Assembly (NCBI RefSeq): GCF_004118855.1
Contig: NZ_PDKF01000008.1
Coordinates: 62,001 to 126,000 of the forward strand
From: Arcobacter sp. CECT 8983
GTDB lineage: Bacteria; Campylobacterota; Campylobacteria; Campylobacterales; Arcobacteraceae
Direction: 5' to 3'
DNA length: 64,000 bases
Under the pieces are notes generated by a model. That model was not told the origin of the DNA and ran no database searches. It was given only the letters and a program-made list of their open reading frames with translations. The first letter of the stretch is position 1, and every line of letters begins with the position of its first letter. Both the position numbers and the translations under genes were made by a program. This document shows, in pieces, positions 1 through 8,260 of the stretch.

Positions 1-1
1 G

Positions 2-340
2 CAAAAGTTTAATATTTATGACAAGATAGAATATAGTGAGGAAAAAGTTTTAATAACTCCTATGTTTGATGATGAAAATAGAAAAGAAATAAGAATAGTC
101 TTTACAAAAAATCAAATAATGAAAGACCACAAAACAAAGTTTCCAATTACTGTTGAAATAGTTGAAGGTTCTATTGATTTTGGAGTAAAGGAAGAGGTTT
201 TTTCTTTAGTAAAAGGTGATATTGTTGCTTTAGATGGTGATATTATGCATAATCTAAAAGCAAATGAAAATTCAGTTGTAAGATTAAGTTTATCAAAAAA
301 TGATACTACAAATAGAGTAAAAGGTGTTTTAAAACTTTAA
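2..340 (+). CDS. Cupin-domain protein (5' end cut by window edge)
   Basis: The frame is open from the first complete codon of the window, so the ATG at 62 is probably internal and the real start lies at or just before the left edge (base 1 could be the last base of an ATG). The visible 113 residues form one small cupin barrel: a beta-rich core with a FPITVEIVEGSIDFGV segment and a second half holding ALDGDIMHNLKA, where the His is in the usual place of a cupin metal ligand. Small stand-alone cupins of this kind are common in Arcobacter relatives; their substrate is unknown. The gene converges on the DUF2892 gene and shares a terminator with it. Confidence 0.75.
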   Translation, partial: QKFNIYDKIEYSEEKVLITPMFDDENRKEIRIVFTKNQIMKDHKTKFPITVEIVEGSIDFGVKEEVFSLVKGDIVALDGDIMHNLKANENSVVRLSLSKNDTTNRVKGVLKL

Positions 341-364
341 ACTAAAGGTTTAACCCTTTAGTTT
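339..364. terminator. Bidirectional terminator hairpin
   Basis: Perfect 10-bp stem AAACTAAAGG / CCTTTAGTTT with a 6-nt loop, containing the stop codons of the cupin gene and of the convergent DUF2892 gene. The U tract is weak on the plus strand (GTTTATTCTTT). Confidence 0.7.
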
Positions 365-560
365 ATTCTTTATTGCAAGATGAACCACAAGTATTGATTT
401 TAAAAGGACAATAAAGTGGACACCATCTAATAATACCTGTTGCAAGAGGTATTAAGCCAATAAGTCCAAGCCAACTGTTCATGATAAAACCAGCTACGAT
501 TATTACAAGTCCAACTACTATTCTAAGTGCTCTATCTATATTTCCAACATTTTTGTTCAT
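363..560 (-). CDS. DUF2892 (YgaP-like) membrane protein
   Basis: A 65-residue protein with the N-terminal signature NKNVGNIDRALRI, two hydrophobic segments (about 13-28 and 30-44) and a Cys-containing tail (CPLY, then NTC). This is the transmembrane module found in YgaP and in stand-alone DUF2892 proteins, often close to rhodanese, sulfide or thiol genes. It lies 63 bp behind the Crp-type regulator on the same strand and is probably the last gene of that transcript. A link to sulfur metabolism is inferred from family and context only. Confidence 0.8.
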   Translation of the reverse strand: MNKNVGNIDRALRIVVGLVIIVAGFIMNSWLGLIGLIPLATGIIRWCPLYCPFKINTCGSSCNKE

Positions 561-623
561 GACTTTTCCTTTTTAATCTATGTTATTAAAAGTATAGGAT
601 AAAAAGTTCTTTTTGTCAGTAAC

Positions 624-1241
624 TTATGTTACATTATTTAAAAGTTCTATTTTTTTTCTGTGAAGTTTTACTATCTTTTTATTTTCTAGTTCTTTTAATA
701 CTCTTGAAACAACTACTCTTGAAGTACCTAGTTTACTTGCTATTTCTTCATGGGTTATTTGAATAATATTATTATTCTCTTTTTTTAGTAAGCTTATTAT
801 TCTTGAGTCTAGTCTTTTGAATTTTATATCTTCAATTAATGTAGTTAAGGCAGTAAATTTTACAGAGAATAAAGAAAAAATATATTGTTGATAAGTAGGA
901 GATTTTATCATTAGTTCTTGAACTATTTTTGCAGGAATCAACCAGCCTTTGATTTGAGTTGTTGTTTGTGCGGTTGCAATTGCAGGTGTATTTGATATTG
1001 TACTTGATACATTAACTATACACTGCTCACCTTTTTTTATTTCATATAAAGGAATAACTTCACCTATATCTGCATAAATCAATAGTTCAACTGAACCTTC
1101 TTCTAAAAAAAGGATATCTGTGCAAATATCCCCTTGATTAAATAGTGTAAAGTTTTTTTCAATTTCAATATATTTTGAGTTATCAAGAATATATCTTTTC
1201 TCTTCATCAGTTAGATTTTTATAAAACTCAAACTCTTTCAA
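624..1241 (-). CDS. Crp/Fnr family transcriptional regulator
   Basis: 205 residues. Residues about 15-120 form a cyclic-nucleotide-binding-like beta roll (FNQGDICTDILFLEEGSVEL). Residues about 150-200 are a Crp-type winged helix with recognition helix TSRVVVSRVLKEL. The Fnr N-terminal cysteine cluster is absent, so it is not a classical O2-sensing Fnr; Cys40 and Cys74 lie in the sensor domain and could be redox-active, which is inference. It follows the two Cys/Met PLP enzyme genes by 9 bp and precedes the DUF2892 gene, so it probably controls a sulfur-amino-acid or sulfide-stress response. The effector cannot be read from the sequence. Confidence 0.85.
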   Translation of the reverse strand: MKEFEFYKNLTDEEKRYILDNSKYIEIEKNFTLFNQGDICTDILFLEEGSVELLIYADIGEVIPLYEIKKGEQCIVNVSSTISNTPAIATAQTTTQIKGWLIPAKIVQELMIKSPTYQQYIFSLFSVKFTALTTLIEDIKFKRLDSRIISLLKKENNNIIQITHEEIASKLGTSRVVVSRVLKELENKKIVKLHRKKIELLNNVT

Positions 1242-1250
1242 AATATATCC

Positions 1251-2747
1251 TTATGATTCTAACTTTTTAAACTCATTGATTATCTCTTCAATGGGTTCAA
1301 CTCCTACAGAAATACGAATTAAATCTACTGGTAAATTAACTTCTTCTAAATGTTTTCTTCCACTTTCTGTAATAATTAAATCATAGTGTGCAAGATAAGT
1401 ATAGGGCATAAGAAGTGTGAACTCTGTTCCTAGGCTTGGTCCTTTTGCAAAATTTAATTTATCATAAGTTTGAGTTAAAGGCTTTGTAAATTCAATTGAA
1501 ATAACTCCACAATATGAATTATCATCAATAATTGTTTGAGAATAAAGCTCTTTATTTTCTTCATCCATACAGTGATAAACTTTTTTTATTAAGTCAGAAT
1601 TTTCAAGGTATGAAACAAGCTTTTTAGTATTTGTTGAAATAGCTTTTACTCTTTCTTTATAATCTTTTATCTCATATGCTAATCTTTGCATCTCTTTTAT
1701 ATGTACTGGTTCACAGTGTTTAAAAAACTCCCAATTCATATGTGAAAGAACATGTTTTTTATTTAAAATAACTGCTCCCATTAAAACATCTGCATTTCCA
1801 CAAGCAAATTTTGTGAGTGATTCTACAAAGATATCTGCATAGGCAGTTAAATCAAGGTTGAAAGGCGTAGCAAATGTTGTATCAATAATCAATGGAATAT
1901 TATACTTATCACAAAGCTCTCTAAGTTTTTTTATATCAAGGCATTTTAGTAAAGGGTTTGTTGGAAGTTCTGTAACTATAGCACTAACTCTTAAACCATT
2001 TTCTTTTAAATACTCTTCTAATAAATCAAGTCTATTAAGATGAGGAAAACTTTTTGATTCTTGATTATGATGATTTATTATATTCATAGTATCAAGATAT
2101 AACCATCCTAATTGAATTAAAACAGTTCTTCCATTTTTTGCTTGAATTGAATTTATTCCTCTTATTGCACTGTACATAGCATTCATTCCTGAAGGTGCTA
2201 AGTGTATATTTTCAAATGGTTGTTTATATGCATTAGCTAAAGTAGAAATAATTATATCTTTTGCATTTTCTTCTTTTTCTAGAGTTTCTTTATGAATCTC
2301 TTTTATTAAAACTCTTTCATAAAGATAACTTTCTGCTAGCCTTGAAGAAAGATTACAACCAACATGTTGAATATAAGTTAAAACTCTTTGTAACTGGCAA
2401 GTTCCATTTTGAACTAAAATTACTCCAAAGGGTTCATCTATATCTATTTTATTGTGAATATAATATTTATCACTTACAAGTTTAACGGCTCTTTGTGAAC
2501 TTAAAAGTACTACTTCATATGCATCACTTACTTTGTACTTTTCTTTTATATAACAGGCAAGTTTTTTTAAATATGGATGAAGTATAAACCTTGGATAACC
2601 ACTTTTTATAACTTCTAAAATTTCAGGTGTTTGTTCTTCATAATCAATCACATCTTGAATATTTGGCATAGAAACAGAAACTGCATGAACATTTTTTACA
2701 GGTAATGTTTGCCCACAAGAAATATGATTGAAATAGTTTTTATTCAT
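1251..2747 (-). CDS. Cys/Met metabolism PLP-dependent enzyme, long form
   Basis: 498 residues, about 100 longer than typical cystathionine synthases and lyases because of an N-terminal extension of roughly 130 residues with no recognisable domain. The core is a fold-type I trans-sulfuration enzyme: the phosphate-binding GMNAM region, LPTNPLLKC, IIDTTFATP, and the PLP lysine in SLTKFACGNADVLMGA. It is transcribed 13 bp behind a second, ordinary-length member of the same family. The likely reaction is a gamma-synthase or lyase step on homoserine esters, cystathionine or a related thiol; the exact substrate is not decided by the sequence. Confidence 0.8.
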   Translation of the reverse strand: MNKNYFNHISCGQTLPVKNVHAVSVSMPNIQDVIDYEEQTPEILEVIKSGYPRFILHPYLKKLACYIKEKYKVSDAYEVVLLSSQRAVKLVSDKYYIHNKIDIDEPFGVILVQNGTCQLQRVLTYIQHVGCNLSSRLAESYLYERVLIKEIHKETLEKEENAKDIIISTLANAYKQPFENIHLAPSGMNAMYSAIRGINSIQAKNGRTVLIQLGWLYLDTMNIINHHNQESKSFPHLNRLDLLEEYLKENGLRVSAIVTELPTNPLLKCLDIKKLRELCDKYNIPLIIDTTFATPFNLDLTAYADIFVESLTKFACGNADVLMGAVILNKKHVLSHMNWEFFKHCEPVHIKEMQRLAYEIKDYKERVKAISTNTKKLVSYLENSDLIKKVYHCMDEENKELYSQTIIDDNSYCGVISIEFTKPLTQTYDKLNFAKGPSLGTEFTLLMPYTYLAHYDLIITESGRKHLEEVNLPVDLIRISVGVEPIEEIINEFKKLES

Positions 2748-2760
2748 AGTTTGACTCTTT

Positions 2761-3927
2761 TTAAATTACTGCCTGTTTAATATCTTCAATCAAGTCTTCA
2801 ATATTTTCTAATCCAATAGAGAATCTAACAGTTCCTTCAGATATTCCAATTGCTTCAAGCTCTTCTTTACTAAATGATGCATGGGAAATCTTAGCAGGAA
2901 TTTCTATTCTACTATCTGGACTTCCAAAAGAACACTTTTCCCCAAAGATTTTAGTATTTTCAATAAATTTTTCTGCCAACTCTAAACTTTCAAAATCTGC
3001 ACAGAATACACCAGGAATATACTCCATTTGTTTTTGAGCTAAATCATATTGAGGATGAGACTCTAAAGCAGGGTGAGTTACTTTTGTAATATAGTCTTGT
3101 TCTTCTAGGAAGTTTGCTATTTTAATAGATGAATTTTGATGTTCTTTCATTCTAACTTTTAGTGTTGGAATACCTAAAGAGATTAAGTACACGTCCATTG
3201 GATTTTGACTTCTTCCACCTGCATTTGCATAATAGTGAATTTGTTGAGCTAAGTCTTCAGTTTTAGCAACAATTGCACCTGCAACTACTGCTCCATGACC
3301 AGATATATATTTTGTTGTAGAAAATAAAGAAAAATCAGCTCCTAAATCTAGTGGCTTTTGAGAAATAAATGTTGCAAGAGAGTTATCAACTGCAAAAAGA
3401 GCATGATATTTATGTGATAGTTTAGCAACTTCTTCTAAATCAATAATTTTTAGACCTGGATTTGTTGGGCTTTCACAAAGAACTAAATCAATAGGATTAT
3501 TTGACAGTATTTCTTCTATCTCTTCAAATTTAGTAAAATCAGCAAAGTGAACTGTTACATTATATTTTTCTTTAAATACTTTTAATAATCTAAATGTTCC
3601 ACCATAACAGTCTGCTTCAACTAAAATTTGAGAATTTGCTTTTAAAGTTGTTTCAAATAAAAGTGCAACTGAAGCAATACCTGTATGCGTACAAACGCAA
3701 CCAGCTCCATTTTCAACTTGAGTAAATAGGTTTTCTAACATTTCTCTTGTTGGGTTATCTGACCTTGTATAGTCGTAAATTTTACCATTTTCTGATGAAG
3801 AATCTTGCTTTTTTAAATCAAAAGTTCCTGTATTGTAAATAGGAAAGTGTGAAGCACCTGCTACATCTTCAAATGGAGCAAATTTAGCTATATGGCTTAA
3901 TGAGGTTTCAACATGCAAATCTTTCAT
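2761..3927 (-). CDS. Cys/Met metabolism PLP-dependent enzyme (cystathionine gamma-synthase/lyase type)
   Basis: 388 residues, the usual length for MetB/MetC/MetZ-type enzymes. Visible motifs are YDYTRSDNPTREMLE near the N-terminus, the cofactor-stacking CYGGTFRL region, LCESPTNPG, the Asp that contacts the PLP pyridine nitrogen in FAVDNSLAT, and the Schiff-base lysine in FSTTKYISGHGAVVAGA. Cytoplasmic, in methionine or cysteine interconversion. It is the first gene of a four-gene minus-strand set (two PLP enzymes, Crp regulator, DUF2892). MetB, MetC and sulfhydrylases cannot be separated by eye. Confidence 0.87.
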   Translation of the reverse strand: MKDLHVETSLSHIAKFAPFEDVAGASHFPIYNTGTFDLKKQDSSSENGKIYDYTRSDNPTREMLENLFTQVENGAGCVCTHTGIASVALLFETTLKANSQILVEADCYGGTFRLLKVFKEKYNVTVHFADFTKFEEIEEILSNNPIDLVLCESPTNPGLKIIDLEEVAKLSHKYHALFAVDNSLATFISQKPLDLGADFSLFSTTKYISGHGAVVAGAIVAKTEDLAQQIHYYANAGGRSQNPMDVYLISLGIPTLKVRMKEHQNSSIKIANFLEEQDYITKVTHPALESHPQYDLAQKQMEYIPGVFCADFESLELAEKFIENTKIFGEKCSFGSPDSRIEIPAKISHASFSKEELEAIGISEGTVRFSIGLENIEDLIEDIKQAVI

Positions 3928-4072
3928 AATAGTCCTAATTTTTTCGCCGATTATAGCTAAAATTTTCTAAGAGTAAATTTTGTAAGCTAGCTTAATTTAA
4001 AAAAGTATTTGAATAGTTAAATAAGATAAAAAATATCTTATTTTATAATTGATAAAATATGAAGAGGTATTA

Positions 4073-5527
4073 ATGAAACTAAATGAACTAGAAGCAAAGT
4101 GTGATTACTTTGAATTCGATGATAAATTTTATGAAAAGATACAGCCTCAACCACTTTATGATGCACATTTAATAAGTTATTCTAAAAAAGCATGTGATTT
4201 AATAAACTTAGATTATGGTGAGTGTGAAACACAAGAGTTTGTAGAATTTGTAAATGGAAAGAAAACTTTAAAAGGCTCAACTGCTTATTCTCAAGCTTAT
4301 GCTGGACATCAATTTGGTTATTATGTTCCACAATTAGGGGATGGAAGAGCTATAAATTTTGGAAGTGTAAATGCTTGGCATTTACAAACAAAAGGAGCAG
4401 GGCTTACAAAATATTCAAGACAAGGTGATGGAAGAGCTGTTTTACGATCTAGTATTAGAGAATATATTATGAGTGAAGCTATACATGCATTAGGAATACC
4501 TACAACAAGAGCACTAGCAATAATTGGTTCAAATCATCCTGTTCATAGATCTTATGAAAAGGAAGAAACAGCAGCAATAGTTTTAAGAATGTCTCCTTCT
4601 TGGATAAGAATAGGAACATTTGAGTATTTTGCAAAACAAAAAGATACAAAACATCTAAAACAGTTACTTGATTATGTAATAAAAAACTCATATTCTCATT
4701 TAGAAGGTTTAGAATACTCTTATGAAAGGTTTTATTTTGAGCTTGTAGATAAGACTGCAAAACTGATGTCACAATGGATGGCATATGGATTTATGCATGG
4801 AGTTATGAATACTGATAACATGTCAGTAACAGGGCTTACTATTGATTATGGTCCATTTGCATTTATGGATAATTTTGAGATGATGTGTATTTGTAATCAT
4901 ACAGATATAGAAGGAAGATACTCTTATAATAATCAACCACATATAGCAAAATGGAATTTAGAAGTTTTAGCATATGCATTAAAAGATGTTTGTGATGTAA
5001 ATAAGCTACTTGAATATTTAGATACTTTTATGTCCTCTAATCAAAAACACTACTTAGAACTTATGAATAAAAGATTAGGTTTAGATGATAATTTAAGTGG
5101 TGATTCTAATTTAAATTTAGTAGTTTCATTATTAGAAGCTTTAGAAGTATCAAAGTGTGATTATAACTGCTTCTTCTGGGAACTTACAAAGATAAATTCA
5201 CTTGAAGATTTTTCAAATGTTTTAGACATAGTTCCTATTAGAAAACCTTTAAAACAGTGGTTTGAAAAATATGAAGATACTTGTAAAAAACAAAACCAAG
5301 ACTTTGAGTCTATGAAAAAATTAATGAAAAAAACAAACCCAAAATATGTAATTAAAAACTATATGCTTCAAGAGTCTATTGAAAAGGCAAAAGAGGGTGA
5401 TTTTTCTTTAGTAAATGATTTGTTAAAAATTGCTCAAAATCCATTTGATGAGCATAAAGAGTTTGAAAGATACTCTAATCCAACTCCTAAAGAGTATGTG
5501 AATTTACAGTTAAGTTGTTCTTCTTAA
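4073..5527 (+). CDS. selO: Protein adenylyltransferase SelO (YdiU)
   Basis: 484 residues from ATG 4073, preceded by a GAAGAGG ribosome site; an in-frame TTG at 4049 is less likely. SelO is a pseudokinase-fold enzyme that transfers AMP from ATP to Ser/Thr/Tyr of target proteins and is tied to redox stress. Diagnostic stretches: AYAGHQFGYYVPQLGDGRA, KGAGLTKYSRQGDGRAVLRS, and the metal/catalytic loop HGVMNTDNMSVTG with DYGPF. The protein ends in CSS, the conserved C-terminal cysteine position that is selenocysteine in animals. Monocistronic, ending in a palindromic terminator shared with the convergent lipoprotein gene. Confidence 0.95.
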   Translation: MKLNELEAKCDYFEFDDKFYEKIQPQPLYDAHLISYSKKACDLINLDYGECETQEFVEFVNGKKTLKGSTAYSQAYAGHQFGYYVPQLGDGRAINFGSVNAWHLQTKGAGLTKYSRQGDGRAVLRSSIREYIMSEAIHALGIPTTRALAIIGSNHPVHRSYEKEETAAIVLRMSPSWIRIGTFEYFAKQKDTKHLKQLLDYVIKNSYSHLEGLEYSYERFYFELVDKTAKLMSQWMAYGFMHGVMNTDNMSVTGLTIDYGPFAFMDNFEMMCICNHTDIEGRYSYNNQPHIAKWNLEVLAYALKDVCDVNKLLEYLDTFMSSNQKHYLELMNKRLGLDDNLSGDSNLNLVVSLLEALEVSKCDYNCFFWELTKINSLEDFSNVLDIVPIRKPLKQWFEKYEDTCKKQNQDFESMKKLMKKTNPKYVIKNYMLQESIEKAKEGDFSLVNDLLKIAQNPFDEHKEFERYSNPTPKEYVNLQLSCSS

Positions 5528-5547
5528 GAAGGACTAGTCCTTCTTAA
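5524..5547. terminator. Perfect palindromic bidirectional terminator
   Basis: A 24-bp perfect palindrome (half site TTAAGAAGGACT) covers the stop codons of selO and of the convergent lipoprotein gene. On the plus strand it is followed by a T-rich run (AATTCTTTTTTACTT). Confidence 0.8.
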
Positions 5548-5951
5548 TTCTTTTTTACTTCTTCATATGAGTTTTCTATTCTATTTCCAGCTTCATCAAC
5601 AAGTTCTTCAGTTTTATCTGCAATATCTTCAGCTTTATCTTCAGCCTCATCAACAATATCTTCAACTTTATCTTGAGCTTCATCAACAATGTCTTCTGAT
5701 TTATCAGCTGAATCTTCAACTTTATCTTCAGCTTCATCAACAATATCTTCTGACTTATCAGCTACATCTTCAACTTTATCTTCAGCCTCATTAACAATGT
5801 CTTCTGACTTATCAGCTACATCTTCTGCTTTATCCTGAATCTCTTCTTTTACGTTATCTATTTTATCACTTGTTGTATCTTCACTCGTACAACCTTGTAA
5901 CGTAAATATAGCTATTACTAATACAAGTAATATATTTCTAATATCTTTCAT
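5544..5951 (-). CDS. Small lipoprotein with repetitive charged helix
   Basis: 135 residues. Residues 1-20 are a lipoprotein signal peptide ending in a lipobox (LQG before Cys21). The rest is almost entirely Asp, Glu, Lys, Ala, Ile and Val in an 18-residue repeat of the type ADKSEDIVDEAEDKVEDV, predicted to form one long amphipathic helix or coiled coil, like small entericidin-like or apolipoprotein-like envelope proteins. Function unknown. The repeats are also nearly identical at DNA level, so copy number could vary between strains. Confidence 0.85.
   Translation of the reverse strand: MKDIRNILLVLVIAIFTLQGCTSEDTTSDKIDNVKEEIQDKAEDVADKSEDIVNEAEDKVEDVADKSEDIVDEAEDKVEDSADKSEDIVDEAQDKVEDIVDEAEDKAEDIADKTEELVDEAGNRIENSYEEVKKN
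5681..5842. repeat. Three tandem 54-bp repeats inside the lipoprotein gene
   Basis: Units 5681-5734, 5735-5788 and 5789-5842 each start with a CATCAACAAT-like block and encode one 18-residue helix repeat. Identity is high between the first two; the third diverges at its end. A partial, shorter unit precedes them (from about 5648). Confidence 0.85.
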
Positions 5952-6301
5952 TTAAATATCCTTTTTTTTTATTAATATTTTTATTTTTTTTATTTATAAC
6001 AGTATTTAAAATAACTGAAACAAATAATAATATTAAAAATATAAAAAATATTATTTTAACAATTCAAGTTAAAACATTAGTAATGTCTGTGAAACAAAAA
6101 GCTTTAGAAACTAATGTAAAAACTAAAATTTAATTGACCAATATATCATAACTTTTCCTTAAAGGTCAAAATTACAATTATCATACAAAAGAAAAATTGA
6201 ATAAATCTTTAATAATATTATAAATTTATTATTTAAGGTAAAAATAAAAAAATAATAAGATATTTATTTGGTAATAAAAAATGATATAAATGTTTTATTT
6301 T

Positions 6302-6316
6302 CTGACTGTTAGTCAG
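6302..6316. promoter_or_regulatory. TetR-type palindrome, distal site
   Basis: CTGACT-GTT-AGTCAG, perfect 6-bp arms, about 112 bp before the tetR start. It contains the same GACTG/AGTC elements as the proximal operator, so it may be a second or auxiliary site. Confidence 0.5.
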
Positions 6317-6364
6317 TTTTTAAAAATAGTTTAAGTTTCTTTTATTTATACTTCCAACAAGTAA

Positions 6365-6383
6365 TTGACCGACGGTCAGTCAA
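6365..6383. promoter_or_regulatory. Probable TetR operator over the efflux-operon promoter
   Basis: TTGACCGACGGTCAGTCAA, an imperfect palindrome with half site TTGACYGA. Its first six bases can serve as a -35 element, with TTAAAT at 6388-6393 as -10 (17-bp spacing). Binding here would block transcription, so autorepression of the tetR-efflux operon is inferred. Confidence 0.65.
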
Positions 6384-6427
6384 AAAGTTAAATTTTTGAT
6401 TACTTTTTATCTGGAAGGAGATAAAAC

Positions 6428-7033
6428 TTGAGTCCTAGAAAAATAAATAAAGAAGAAAAAAGAAGAGAAATAGCTTTAGCTAGCTGTGATTTGATTTATG
6501 AAGTAGGAATGAAAAAACTTACTGTTGCTGAGGTTGCAAGAACTGCAGGAATAGGTAAGGGAACTATTTATGAATATTTTGAAAATAAAGAAGACATTAT
6601 TTTTGAAATAATAAATATGCATATTGAACAACATCATAAAGAGTTTACAGAAAAGGTTTCAAAACTAAATACTATTGAAGAAAAATTAGAATTATTTTTT
6701 GATTTTTTATTAAATGATACAGAAGAAAATATGAAACACTTCAATGGATATAAAGAGTTTTTATCAATTGTTCTTGCTGAAGAAAATCTACCTATGAAAG
6801 AGTTTAATTGTGAAAAAAATGAATATTTTGGTGGAGAGCTTATTAAGATTTTAGAAGATTCTATTAATAAAGGTGAGATAAAAAAAGAAGCTATCAATTT
6901 ATCAAATGGAATTTTAACTTATCAAAAAGGACTTGCTATAAGAAAAATGAGTCAAGCTAATTTTGATGTTAGAACAGATTACGAAAGCTTTATTGGAACA
7001 ATACTGCAATTAATTGAGATTAAAAATGATTAA
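6428..7033 (+). CDS. TetR/AcrR family regulator of the efflux operon
   Basis: 201 residues with a TTG start, chosen because GGAAGGAG lies 7 bases upstream and the protein then begins SPRKINKEEKRREIALAS. Residues about 12-58 form the TetR helix-turn-helix (LTVAEVARTAGIGKGTIYEYF). The C-terminal half is the variable ligand-binding and dimerisation domain. It is the first gene of an operon with DUF2798, adaptor, RND pump and TolC, and has palindromes in its promoter, so it is most likely the local repressor released by a pump substrate. The inducer is unknown. Confidence 0.9.
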   Translation: MSPRKINKEEKRREIALASCDLIYEVGMKKLTVAEVARTAGIGKGTIYEYFENKEDIIFEIINMHIEQHHKEFTEKVSKLNTIEEKLELFFDFLLNDTEENMKHFNGYKEFLSIVLAEENLPMKEFNCEKNEYFGGELIKILEDSINKGEIKKEAINLSNGILTYQKGLAIRKMSQANFDVRTDYESFIGTILQLIEIKND

Positions 7034-7256
7034 TCCAAAATATAGAAGACTAACTTTTGCTTTTTTTATGTCTTTATTTATGAGTTTTATTATGAGTATG
7101 GTAATTACATTCATTAATTTAGGATTTATTGATGGATTTATATTAAAGTGGATGGAAGCATTTGTAAAAGCATTTGTATGTGCTTTCCCAATCGTATTTT
7201 TTGTAGCTCCAATGGTACAAAAAATTACAAACAAGTTAATTTTAGAGGAAAAATAA
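7026..7256 (+). CDS. DUF2798 membrane protein
   Basis: 76 residues from ATG 7026, overlapping the tetR stop by 8 bases; a TTG at 7014 is the alternative. Starts INPKYRRLTFAFFMSLFMSFIMS with two membrane segments (about 11-33 and 45-63), the form of DUF2798 proteins. These are often encoded beside efflux systems in proteobacteria, but no role has been established. Translation is coupled to tetR and to the adaptor gene (its stop overlaps the next ATG). Confidence 0.8.
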   Translation: MINPKYRRLTFAFFMSLFMSFIMSMVITFINLGFIDGFILKWMEAFVKAFVCAFPIVFFVAPMVQKITNKLILEEK

Positions 7257-8251
7257 TGATAAAAAAATTGTTAGGTATAACTATTTTTTCTGCTTCACTT
7301 TTTGCAATGGGAGGTCCTTCGTTAGTTGAGACTTCAAAGGTTGTAAAATCAGAAGTTAACCCGTTACAAGAATTTGTTGGAACAATTAAGTTTGATAAAA
7401 AATCAGTATTAGCAGCACAGAATTCAGGTGTTGTAAAATCAATTAATTTTGAAGTTGGAGATAAAGTTAAGAAAAATAAAATTTTAATTCAAATAGATGC
7501 TGATATTTTGAATGCTCAAATTCAATCAGCAAAAGCATCTGCTACTAGTACTAAAAAAGATTATGAAAGATATACAAAGTTACTTGATAATAAATCTATT
7601 TCTCAAAAAGAGTTTGATGATGTAAAAGTAAGATATATAGAAGCTAAAAGTACTTTACAGGAGTTGCAAATTCAAGCACTTAAAAAAAGAATTAAAGCTC
7701 CTTATGATGCTGTAGTTGTAGAAAGACATGTTGATTTAGGAGAATGGGTAAATGCAGGAAGTCCTGCTGTAACAATTGTAGATACTTCTAAAGTAGAAAT
7801 TACTTTTGATATTCCATTATCAATTGTAAGTGGATTAAAGAAAAATGGTATTTATGATATTGCTGTAGAGAACAACACTTTAAAAGCAAAATTAATTGCA
7901 GCTATTCCAGCTGGAGATAAGCTTACAAGAACTTTTCCTGTTAAATTTAAAGCAGAGGTAAAAGATACTTTTATCTTTGATGGACAAGAAGCAAAAGTAA
8001 GTCTTTCTAAAAATGGTAAAACTGAAGCTTTAGTTGTACCAAGAGATGCAGTAATTAAAAGATTTGGACAGAATGTTGTATTTATAATTACTGATAAAAT
8101 GACTGCTCAAATGATGCCAGTTCAAATTGTAGGATATCTTGGTGAAAAAATAGCAATTGATGCACAGGGTTTAAGTGAAGGTATGGATGTAGTTAGTAAA
8201 GGAAATGAAAGAGTATTCCCTAACTCACCAGTTAAAGTATTAAATAAATAG
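7256..8251 (+). CDS. RND efflux periplasmic adaptor (membrane fusion protein)
   Basis: 331 residues from ATG 7256; the frame is open further upstream, but 7256 overlaps the DUF2798 stop (TAATG) and gives a signal peptide (residues 1-17, cleavage after LFA). Order: beta-barrel strand, lipoyl half (VVKSINFEVGDKVKKNKILIQID), a short alpha hairpin (about 85-135), second lipoyl half (KAPYDAVVVERHVDLGEWV), beta barrel, and a membrane-proximal domain. It links the inner-membrane pump to TolC. No lipobox Cys, so it is probably a soluble or peripheral periplasmic protein. Confidence 0.93.
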   Translation: MIKKLLGITIFSASLFAMGGPSLVETSKVVKSEVNPLQEFVGTIKFDKKSVLAAQNSGVVKSINFEVGDKVKKNKILIQIDADILNAQIQSAKASATSTKKDYERYTKLLDNKSISQKEFDDVKVRYIEAKSTLQELQIQALKKRIKAPYDAVVVERHVDLGEWVNAGSPAVTIVDTSKVEITFDIPLSIVSGLKKNGIYDIAVENNTLKAKLIAAIPAGDKLTRTFPVKFKAEVKDTFIFDGQEAKVSLSKNGKTEALVVPRDAVIKRFGQNVVFIITDKMTAQMMPVQIVGYLGEKIAIDAQGLSEGMDVVSKGNERVFPNSPVKVLNK

Positions 8252-8260
8252 AGGTAAATG

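Larger units (their letters stand above)
5952..6427. other. 476-bp intergenic region
   Basis: Very AT-rich gap between the divergent lipoprotein and tetR genes. Its left end should carry the lipoprotein promoter (minus strand). The right third holds two TetR-type palindromes (separate entries) and the tetR promoter. TTGACC (6134) and GGTCAA (6164) form a further widely spaced inverted pair. No gene with a ribosome site was seen; a 16-codon ATG frame near 6083 lacks one. Confidence 0.6.

Noticed and set aside
4500..4784. 94-codon minus-strand ORF inside selO
   Set aside because: Low-complexity Leu/Phe-rich shadow of selO with no ribosome site.
6083..6133. 16-codon ATG ORF in the lipoprotein-tetR gap
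   Set aside because: No ribosome site, no distinctive composition.
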